Source: DATGQT01 sp035304085
GTDB taxonomy: Bacteria; Bacteroidota; Rhodothermia; Rhodothermales; Rubricoccaceae
Direction of reading: 5' to 3'
NCBI GenBank assembly: GCA_035304085.1
Contig: DATGQT010000317.1
Span: forward strand, 1-11,948
Length of the DNA stretch: 11,948 nucleotides
The stretch's first letter is position 1. Every line of letters starts with the position of its first letter. The notes beneath the pieces were generated by a model. That model was not told the DNA's origin and did no database searches. It saw only the letters and a list, made by a program, of their open reading frames with translations. This document shows positions 6,237-11,948 of the stretch, piece by piece. A program made the translations under genes and the position numbers.

Positions 6237-6261
6237 CGCCCCCTCCCGAACACCCGGTCAC

Positions 6262-6277
6262 CCCAACCACCACTGCC
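6262..6277 (+). promoter_or_regulatory. A/C-rich leader directly before the porin start codon
   Basis: CCCAACCACCACTGCC abuts the porin ATG and matches the leader of the first yceI gene at 14 of 16 positions. The second yceI gene has only a loose resemblance there. No Shine-Dalgarno is present, so this element decides between candidate starts in favour of the ATG at 6278. Confidence 0.45.
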
Positions 6278-7729
6278 ATGCAACGCCATCGCTTCTCCCT
6301 CCTGAGCGCGCTCGTGCTGTCCCTCGGCGCCCTGCCGCTCACGGCCGCCGCCCAGATGGCGGCCAACGCCCAGGGGACCCCGGACGTCCAGCCGGCCACC
6401 GAGCAGCCCGCGGACACCCCGGACTCGGTCGCGGCCGAGGACGCCGACAACCCCCTCGTCCAGTTCCCCAACCAGCGCCCGCCGGACCAGCGCGGCCTCA
6501 ACACGTTCGAGCCGCCGAAGACGGAGTCCCGCCTCGTCGGGAACACCCCGCAGCTCCGCCTCGGGGGCGCCTTCACGCAGCAGTTCCAGGCCCTCGAGCA
6601 CAGCAACACCGCCGAGGCGCGGATGGTGCCGGGCACGAACGGCCAGGAGTACGACGCCAACGAGCTGATCGAGATCGGCCCCGGCTTCAACCTCGCCACG
6701 GCCAACCTCAACGTGAACGCGCTGCTCACCGACGGCGTCCAGGTCAACCTCGAGACCTACCTCTCCACGCGTCACCACCAGGAGACGTGGGTGAAGGGCG
6801 GCTACATCCAGGTCGACGCGGCGAAGTTCCTCGGGAGCCCCGTCGTGGACCGGATCATGGAGTACGTGACGGTGAAGGTCGGCCACTTCGGGATCAACTA
6901 CGGCGACGCCCACTTCCGCCGCTCCGACAACGGGAACGCGTTCTACAACCCGTTCATCGAGAACAACATCCTCGACGCGTTCGCGACCGAGATCGGCGGC
7001 GAGGTCTACGTCCGCAACGCCGGCTTCCTCGGGATGCTCGGCGTCTCCAACGGCGAGATCAACGGGAGCGTGACGAACCCGGACGACCGCTCGTACTCGA
7101 TCTACGGCAAGCTCGGCTTCGACCGCCAGGTCGCCGACGACCTCCGCCTCCGCCTCACCGGCTCAGCCTACCACAACGGCAACGCCGGCCGCAACACGCT
7201 CTACGCCGGCGACCGCACGGGCTCCCGGTACTACCTCGTGATGGAGAACACGGCGGCGACGACGAGCGCGAACTTCACCTCGGGCCGGTTCAGCCCCGGC
7301 TTCACCGAGTCGGTGACGAGCGTGATGGTCAACCCGTTCGTGCAGTTCCGCGGCTTCGAGCTCTTCGGGACCTACGAGCGGGCCACCGGCTACGCCGGCA
7401 ACGAGGCCACGGACATCGGGCGCGTGTGGAACCAGTTCGCCGTGGACGCCCTCTACCGCTTCCTCCCCCGGGAGCAGGCCTACCTCGGCGTCCGCTACAA
7501 CACCGCCTCCGGCGAGCTCTCGGGCCCGGTCGTGGACGGCCAGGTCACCGAGGCCGGCCCCGACGTGTCGATCGACCGCTATGAGGTCGCCGCCGGCTGG
7601 TTCCCGACGCGGAACGTCCTCCTCAAGGTGGCCTACGTCAACCAGCAGTACAACGACTTCCCGGCGCTCGACATCCGCCACGGCGGGAAGTTCGACGGGT
7701 TCATGATCGAGGGCGTACTCTCCTTCTGA
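6278..7729 (+). CDS. Outer-membrane porin-like beta-barrel protein
   Basis: The 483-residue product begins with a basic-hydrophobic signal peptide (MQRHRFSLLSALVLSLGALP, cleavage likely near AAAQ at about 25-26). An acidic, Pro/Gln-rich linker follows at about 30-85. The rest has alternating amphipathic strands with many aromatic residues and Asn/Gly/Asp turns, for example VTVKVGHFGINYGDAHF, GGEVYVRNAGFLGMLGVS and FELFGTYERATGYAG. It ends in VLSF, with the terminal Phe typical of outer-membrane barrels recognised by BamA. I read this as an outer-membrane barrel of the porin type, but the substrate is not evident and I do not recognise a named subfamily. It is the last gene of the YceI-YceI-porin operon, followed by tandem hairpins. 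A shared envelope role with periplasmic YceI proteins is suggested only by context. Confidence 0.85.
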   Translation: MQRHRFSLLSALVLSLGALPLTAAAQMAANAQGTPDVQPATEQPADTPDSVAAEDADNPLVQFPNQRPPDQRGLNTFEPPKTESRLVGNTPQLRLGGAFTQQFQALEHSNTAEARMVPGTNGQEYDANELIEIGPGFNLATANLNVNALLTDGVQVNLETYLSTRHHQETWVKGGYIQVDAAKFLGSPVVDRIMEYVTVKVGHFGINYGDAHFRRSDNGNAFYNPFIENNILDAFATEIGGEVYVRNAGFLGMLGVSNGEINGSVTNPDDRSYSIYGKLGFDRQVADDLRLRLTGSAYHNGNAGRNTLYAGDRTGSRYYLVMENTAATTSANFTSGRFSPGFTESVTSVMVNPFVQFRGFELFGTYERATGYAGNEATDIGRVWNQFAVDALYRFLPREQAYLGVRYNTASGELSGPVVDGQVTEAGPDVSIDRYEVAAGWFPTRNVLLKVAYVNQQYNDFPALDIRHGGKFDGFMIEGVLSF

Positions 7730-7744
7730 TCCAGCGCCCTCCGA

Positions 7745-7803
7745 GGCGGTGCCTATGGGTAGGGGTACCGCCGGCGGGCCGGCTCCGCGAGGGGCCGGCC
7801 CGC
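7745..7803 (+). terminator. Two tandem hairpins after the porin gene
   Basis: GGCGGT (7745-7750) pairs with ACCGCC (7767-7772), and the stem can be extended by four more pairs including wobbles. It is followed at once by GCGGGCCGGC (7774-7783), which pairs perfectly with GCCGGCCCGC (7794-7803). The second stem is followed by TGTCGTT, a weak T-rich tail. Position, 15 bases after the porin stop and between convergent genes, supports a terminator. Confidence 0.55.
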
Positions 7804-7810
7804 TGTCGTT

Positions 7811-7825
7811 CCCGGCGTCGCCGGG
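7811..7825. terminator. Compact hairpin between convergent genes
   Basis: CCCGGC (7811-7816) and GCCGGG (7820-7825) form a 6-bp stem around a GTC triloop, immediately after the stop of the minus-strand gene at 7829. With the two hairpins to its left it probably forms a bidirectional termination zone. No clear T-run follows on the minus strand. Confidence 0.35.
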
Positions 7826-7828
7826 CCC

Positions 7829-8035
7829 TCAGCCCCACGCGCTGCCGCAGCCCGGCGGGGCGAGGTGCCTGCCGGACCGGATCAGCAGCCACAGGCTCAG
7901 CCCGAGCGGCCAGCAGAGGAGCACGACCGTCAGCGCCAGGCGCGGGTCGTGTCCCCGCCGCGCGGCGTCGCGCCACGCCCACCGCAGGCTCGCCCCGAGG
8001 AGGAGTGCGACGATGAGACCGAACGCCAGAACCAT
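7829..8035 (-). CDS. Small two-helix membrane protein
   Basis: The 68-residue product has a hydrophobic helix at about 2-20, a short positively charged loop (WRDAARRGHDPR, about 21-32), a second helix at about 33-52 and a short C-terminal tail. Loop and second helix (RRG-x-DP-RLAL followed by WPLGLSLWLLIR) resemble widespread small uncharacterised membrane proteins of PLDc_N-like appearance. By the positive-inside rule the loop would be cytoplasmic. I chose the ATG at 8033-8035; an in-frame TTG at 8060-8062 would add nine residues. It follows the di-heme peroxidase gene by 52 bases on the same strand and may be cotranscribed. Function is unknown. Confidence 0.6.
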   Translation of the reverse strand: MVLAFGLIVALLLGASLRWAWRDAARRGHDPRLALTVVLLCWPLGLSLWLLIRSGRHLAPPGCGSAWG

Positions 8036-8087
8036 CGCAGCAGGGGTCGACCCGTCCGTCAACGCGGCCGCAGGCGTGCCGGCTCCC

Positions 8088-9179
8088 TCATCGCGGAGGG
8101 AAGGGATCGGACCACCGGGGGTCGGCGGCGAGCGTCTCGTCGGTGAGCGTGCGGAGGAAGGCGACGAGGGCGGCGCGGTCCTTCTCCGAGAGGTTGAGGC
8201 GGATGGGCTGCCCGTTCCCCTGGCGCAGCGACGGGAAGAGCGCGCCGTGCGGCTGGATGCCGCTGTCGTAGTGCTCGACGACCTCCTCGAGGCTGAGGAA
8301 CCGGCCGTCGTGCATGTAGGGCGCCGTGAGGGCGACGTTGCGGAGGGAGCCGACCTTGAAACGCCCGAACCCGGCGCCGCGGTCGGCCGGGCGGGCGTCG
8401 AGGCCGTTCGAGAGCGGGCGGTCGGTGATCATGAGGTCGCCGCTGTGGCACTCGCTGCAGCGGGCCGCGCCGAAGAAGAGCTGGAGCCCCCGGTTCTCCT
8501 CGTCGGTGAGGCCCGGGAGCGGCTGGCCCGTCCGGCCTGGCCGCTGCGCCCGCGCGCGGTCGTAGCGCGTGTTCGTCGCCACGATGGAGCGGACGAACTG
8601 CGCCAGCGCCTTTGCCATCCGCTCGGGTGTCACCTCCGGCGTCCCGAAGGCGTCCGCGAAGAGGGGGCCGTAGAACGGCGCCGCCTCGACCCGCGCGACG
8701 GCCTCCTCCACCGTCAGCCCCATCTCGACGGGGTCGGCGATGGGCATGAGCACCTGCTCCTCGAGTGACGCGGCGCGTTCGTCCCAGAAGAAGCGGCCGC
8801 TCTGGTAGAACCGGGCGAAGGCGAGGCTCATCGCGTTGCGCGCCGTCCGCTCCCCGTCGAAGCCGACGCTGAAGCGGGTGGTGTCGGCGAAGCCGTGCTC
8901 CTGGAGGTGGCAGGAGCCGCAGGAGGTCGTGCCGTTGCGCGAGAGGCGGGTGTCGTAGAAGAGGACGCGGCCGAGCGTGGCGCCGGCGTCGGTGACGGGG
9001 TTGTCCGGCGGCGTGTTGTCGGCGATGCGGGCTGGCGGCGTGTCGAGGTGGGCGGGCAGCGGGACGGCGTAGTGGTACGGCGTGCTCGGGAGGACCGGCT
9101 CGGGCGTGGCGCGCCGCGCGGTGAAGGCGCTCAGGAGGACGAGGGCGCCGAGGCCGGAGGCTGTGACGAGCCGGAGCAT
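8088..9179 (-). CDS. Periplasmic di-heme cytochrome c peroxidase/MauG-family protein
   Basis: The 363-residue protein has an N-terminal signal peptide (about 1-24) and two c-type heme motifs, CGSCH at 87-91 and CSECH at 241-245, in the spacing of the bacterial di-heme peroxidase family. The inter-heme Trp region is present (FFWDERA, Trp132), as is APYMHDGRF with His290. In classical CcpA the high-potential heme is ligated by a Met 14 residues after that His; here the position is Tyr304 (EEVVEHY), as in MauG and several orphan relatives. It should act in the periplasm on peroxide, taking electrons from a small cytochrome or quinol, or it may oxidise a partner protein. The ATG lies at 9177-9179 without Shine-Dalgarno. 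The gene is divergent from the Uma2 gene, with an AT-rich palindrome between them. Confidence 0.94.
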   Translation of the reverse strand: MLRLVTASGLGALVLLSAFTARRATPEPVLPSTPYHYAVPLPAHLDTPPARIADNTPPDNPVTDAGATLGRVLFYDTRLSRNGTTSCGSCHLQEHGFADTTRFSVGFDGERTARNAMSLAFARFYQSGRFFWDERAASLEEQVLMPIADPVEMGLTVEEAVARVEAAPFYGPLFADAFGTPEVTPERMAKALAQFVRSIVATNTRYDRARAQRPGRTGQPLPGLTDEENRGLQLFFGAARCSECHSGDLMITDRPLSNGLDARPADRGAGFGRFKVGSLRNVALTAPYMHDGRFLSLEEVVEHYDSGIQPHGALFPSLRQGNGQPIRLNLSEKDRAALVAFLRTLTDETLAADPRWSDPFPPR

Positions 9180-9239
9180 GGGCGGGGGTGGAGGAAGGAG
9201 GCCCGGTGATGCGAGGGGAGGGTGGGGCGGGTTGCGCAG

Positions 9240-9257
9240 GTGCTAAATAAATAGCAC
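9240..9257. promoter_or_regulatory. AT-rich palindrome in a divergent intergenic region
   Basis: GTGCTA (9240-9245) and TAGCAC (9252-9257) form perfect 6-bp arms around AATAAA. It is the most AT-rich point in the 121-base spacer between the peroxidase and Uma2 genes, about 60 bases upstream of the peroxidase start. Size and symmetry fit a dimeric repressor/activator operator overlapping a promoter, but no regulator is identified. Confidence 0.4.
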
Positions 9258-9300
9258 ACAGCCTCCCACGTCAAGCCCGCGCCTGCAGGACGCGGAACGG

Positions 9301-9930
9301 ATGGCCCGGCCGGCCGGTATTCGCTCGGAACCCTACGCCTCCGTCGTGGACACGCTCACCGCTCCGCCTCCGCTCCTCGACCTCGTCCGCCGCGCCGAGC
9401 CGGTCACCGGCGAGGAGCTCGCCCGCATCCCCGACCTCGGCCCCGGCGAGCTCGTCAGGGGTAAGTTCATCCCCATGAGCCCTACCAACTGGCGCCACGG
9501 CGAATACGTGGATGACATCGCGCACGCGCTGGGCCGCTTCGTCCGCGCCCGCAAGCTCGGAAAGGTTCTCACCGGCGAGGTCGGCGTCTACACCGAGCGC
9601 GACCCGGACACGGTGCGCGGTGCCGACGTGCTGTTCATCTCGCACGAGCGGCTGGCCCGCGTCACGTCGCAGAGCTACCTCGACGTGGCGCCGGAGCTGG
9701 TGGTCGAGGTATTCTCGCCCGGCAACACGTGGGACGAGATGCGGCGGAAGGTGGCGGAGTACCTCGGGGCGGGCGCCGAGCGGGTGTGGGTCGTGGAGCC
9801 GGAGCGGCGGGCCGTTCACGTCTACCGCGCCCCCGACGAGGCCACGGTGCTCGGCGCGGGCGACGTGCTCCGGGGCGAGGGGCTGCTCGAGGGCTTCGCC
9901 CTCCCGCTCGACGCGCTGTTCGGCGGCTGA
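9301..9930 (+). CDS. Uma2-family PD-(D/E)XK nuclease-fold protein
   Basis: The 209-residue protein is typical in length and pattern for Uma2 (DUF820). It has GELVRGKFIPMSPTNWRHGE at about 49-68, RGADVLFIS with Asp109, PELVVEVFSPGNTWDEMRRKV with Glu136 and Lys150, then YLGAGAERVWVVEP at about 154-167. Asp109, Glu136 and Lys150 correspond to the PD-(D/E)XK active site of restriction-endonuclease-like folds, so the catalytic residues are intact. The biological role of the family is unknown; it is hugely amplified in some cyanobacteria and other phyla. The ATG at 9301 gives a slightly long N-terminus; GTG at 9346 is an alternative. It precedes valS by 81 bases, and no functional link is evident. 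Confidence 0.9.
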   Translation: MARPAGIRSEPYASVVDTLTAPPPLLDLVRRAEPVTGEELARIPDLGPGELVRGKFIPMSPTNWRHGEYVDDIAHALGRFVRARKLGKVLTGEVGVYTERDPDTVRGADVLFISHERLARVTSQSYLDVAPELVVEVFSPGNTWDEMRRKVAEYLGAGAERVWVVEPERRAVHVYRAPDEATVLGAGDVLRGEGLLEGFALPLDALFGG

Positions 9931-9946
9931 GGCGCTCCGGCTCTGG

Positions 9947-9966
9947 GAAGGCTTCATGACGCCTTC
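9947..9966. other. Short hairpin between the Uma2 gene and valS
   Basis: GAAGGC (9947-9952) pairs with GCCTTC (9961-9966) around an 8-base loop, 16 bases after the Uma2 stop. It could be a weak terminator, but it has no T-run, so read-through into valS is possible. Confidence 0.25.
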
Positions 9967-10011
9967 GCGCCGGGCTCCCGTAGCTTCCCAATTCCGCCCA
10001 ATCGCCTCGTC

Positions 10012-11948
10012 ATGGCCGAGCCCCTCGCCCCCGCCACGTCCGCCTCCACCGCCTACGACCCCGCCGCCATCGAGGAGCGGGTCTACCGCTACTGGGAGGA
10101 GGGCGGCTTCTTCCGCGCCGACGCCGGCCGAGCACGCGCCTCCGGGAAGCCGCCGTTCGTCATCCCCATGCCGCCGCCCAACGTCACGGGTCGGCTCCAC
10201 ATGGGGCACGCGCTCCAGGACGCCGTCCAGGACGCGCTCATCCGCATGCGCCGGATGCAGGGCTACGAGGTGCTCTGGATCCCCGGCACGGACCACGCCG
10301 GCATCGCCACGCAGAACGTCGTCGAGCGCGAACTCAAGAAAGAGGGGTTCGACCGCAAGGCGATGGGCCGCGCGGCGTTCCTCGACCGCGTCTGGGCCTA
10401 CGTCGAGGAGTACGGCGGCATCATCCTCCAGCAGAAGCGGAGGCTGGGCGACTCGTGCGACTGGTCCCGCGAGCGGTTCACCCTCGACGACCGCTACGTC
10501 CGCGTCGTCCAGGACGTCTTCGTGCGGCTCTACGAGGAGGGCCTCATCTACCGCGGCCACTACCTCGTCAACTGGGACCCCGACAACCAGACGGTCATCT
10601 CGAACGAGGAGGTGGACAACGTCGAGCGCGACGGGCACCTGTGGTACGTCCGCTACCCCGTCGTGGACGACGAAGGCCGCGACACCGGCCGGTTCGTGAC
10701 CGTCGCCACGACGCGGCCCGAGACCATCCCCGCCGATACCGCCGTGGCCGTCCACCCGGACGACGAGCGGTTCCGGGACCTCGTCGGGCGGCGCGTGCGC
10801 GTGCCGGTGCCGGCCGCGGGCGGCGGCCGCCTCGTCCCCGTCATCGCCGACACCTACATCAAGATGGACTTCGGCGCGGGCGCGCTCAAGGTCACGCCCG
10901 GCCACGACGTCAACGACTTCGAGATCGGCCGGCGCCACGGCCTCGAGACGATCTCGATCATGAACCTCGACGGCACGCTGAACGAGGAGGCCGGGCCGTA
11001 CGCCGGCCTAGAGCGGTTCGAGGCGCGGAAGAGGATCGTCGAGGACCTCGACGCGGCCGGGCTGCTGGAGAAGGTGGAGGAGTACAAGACGACCGTCCCC
11101 GTCTCCAGCCGGAGCAAGGCCGTCATCGAGCCGCTCCTCTCGCTGCAGTGGTACGTCCGCATGCAGCCGCTGGCCGAGCGCGCGATGCAGGTCGTCCGCG
11201 ACGGCGAGGTCCGGTTCTACCCCGAGCGGTGGGCCAACGAGTACTTCCGCTGGCTCGAGAACATCCGCGACTGGCCCATCAGCCGCCAGCTCTGGTGGGG
11301 CCACCGCATCCCCGTCTGGTACCACACCACCCCCGAGGGCGAGATCGACGAGAGCCGCGGCTTCGTCGTCTCGGTCGAGCAGCCGGCGCCGGGGATGGTG
11401 CAGGACGAGGACGTCCTCGACACGTGGTTCTCGTCCTGGCTCTGGCCCTTCGCCACGCTCGGCTGGCCCGACGAGACCGACGACCTCAGGGCGTTCTACC
11501 CCTCGACCGCCCTCGTCTCGGGCTACGACATCCTCTTCTTCTGGATCGCGCGGATGATCATGGCCGGCCTCCACTTCACCGGCCGCCCGCCGTTCCGCGA
11601 CGTCTTCATCACCGGCATGATCAAGGACAAGCTCGGCCGGTGGATGTCGAAGAGCCTCGGCAACGGGATCGACCCCCTCGACATGATCGAGCAGTACGGC
11701 GCCGACGCCGTCCGCTTCTCGCTCAACGTGCTCTGCACGCCGGGCCAGGACATCAAGCTCGACCCGGCCAAGTTCGAGATGGGCCGGAACTTCGCCAACA
11801 AGCTCTGGAACGCCTTCAACGTCTTCGGCCGGTTCATGGAGGAGGGCCGCGACTACCGCCGTGCGCGGTCGTTCGACGAGCTGGAGCTGGTCGAGCGCTG
11901 GATCCTCACGCGGCTCGACGAGACGATCCACGCCGTGGACGAGGCCGC
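10012..11948 (+). CDS. valS: Valyl-tRNA synthetase, N-terminal two-thirds (cut by the right edge)
   Basis: 645 codons of a class I aminoacyl-tRNA synthetase are present; ValRS is usually about 880-950 residues, so the anticodon-binding end and C-terminal coiled coil are missing. It attaches valine to tRNA-Val in the cytoplasm. Visible marks are PPPNVTGRLHMGHAL with the HIGH motif HMGH at 63-66, the CP1 editing domain beginning near TTRPET (233-238) with the following ADTAVAVHPDDERF, the HDVNDFEIGRRHGL motif, VLDTWFSSWLWPF and the KMSKS loop at 544-548. The last reads WMSKS: the catalytic second Lys (547) is kept but the first Lys is Trp. The ATG at 10012 fits the usual N-terminus (DPAAIEERVYRYWEE). 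No Shine-Dalgarno is present. Confidence 0.97.
   Translation, partial: MAEPLAPATSASTAYDPAAIEERVYRYWEEGGFFRADAGRARASGKPPFVIPMPPPNVTGRLHMGHALQDAVQDALIRMRRMQGYEVLWIPGTDHAGIATQNVVERELKKEGFDRKAMGRAAFLDRVWAYVEEYGGIILQQKRRLGDSCDWSRERFTLDDRYVRVVQDVFVRLYEEGLIYRGHYLVNWDPDNQTVISNEEVDNVERDGHLWYVRYPVVDDEGRDTGRFVTVATTRPETIPADTAVAVHPDDERFRDLVGRRVRVPVPAAGGGRLVPVIADTYIKMDFGAGALKVTPGHDVNDFEIGRRHGLETISIMNLDGTLNEEAGPYAGLERFEARKRIVEDLDAAGLLEKVEEYKTTVPVSSRSKAVIEPLLSLQWYVRMQPLAERAMQVVRDGEVRFYPERWANEYFRWLENIRDWPISRQLWWGHRIPVWYHTTPEGEIDESRGFVVSVEQPAPGMVQDEDVLDTWFSSWLWPFATLGWPDETDDLRAFYPSTALVSGYDILFFWIARMIMAGLHFTGRPPFRDVFITGMIKDKLGRWMSKSLGNGIDPLDMIEQYGADAVRFSLNVLCTPGQDIKLDPAKFEMGRNFANKLWNAFNVFGRFMEEGRDYRRARSFDELELVERWILTRLDETIHAVDEA

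Noticed and set aside
9271..10938. Minus-strand 555-codon frame opposite Uma2 and valS
   Set aside because: It is a shadow of two well-identified plus-strand genes, rich in Ala/Val/Asp/Arg, with no recognisable domain.

Overview
The window looks like chromosomal DNA of a GC-rich member of the Bacteroidota/Rhodothermota (Rhodothermales-like). This placement is inferred: GC content is very high, start codons generally lack Shine-Dalgarno sequences, and the protein types (tandem secreted YceI proteins with an outer-membrane beta-barrel, a di-heme peroxidase, a secreted Asp-box protein, a Uma2 protein) fit that group. No rRNA, tRNA, CRISPR array, transposase or phage gene is visible.

Layout. (1) 1-857, minus: the N-terminal part of a secreted BNR/Asp-box protein that runs off the left edge. 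(2) 858-1359: a gene-poor spacer with a 21-bp tandem repeat carrying helically phased A-tracts, plus a neighbouring inverted repeat. (3) 1360-4644, minus: a compact operon encoding an Acg-type nitroreductase, then a soluble GAF-PAS histidine kinase, then a NarL/FixJ response regulator. The PAS domain has the heme-ligand His and distal Arg of FixL at the right spacing, so this looks like an oxygen or redox-gas sensing pathway. (4) 4645-5028: a divergent intergenic region rich in GC palindromes. (5) 5029-7729, plus: two paralogous secreted YceI-family proteins and an outer-membrane porin-like beta-barrel, followed by tandem hairpins. (6) 7829-9179, minus: a small two-helix membrane protein downstream of a periplasmic di-heme peroxidase whose predicted ligands resemble MauG more than classical CcpA. 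(7) 9180-9300: a divergent spacer with an AT-rich palindrome. (8) 9301-11948, plus: a Uma2-family PD-(D/E)XK protein and the first two-thirds of valyl-tRNA synthetase (valS), cut by the right edge.

How the genes may work together (inference). The sensor kinase and regulator share an operon with a flavin nitroreductase of the family that is DosR-regulated in mycobacteria. This operon is divergent from a YceI-YceI-porin operon, and a heme peroxidase lies just beyond. Together this could be an oxygen/redox-responsive envelope module, with the kinase setting expression of the nitroreductase and perhaps of the divergent YceI/porin genes. The sequence directly supports the protein families, key residues and gene order. 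The regulatory link is a hypothesis.
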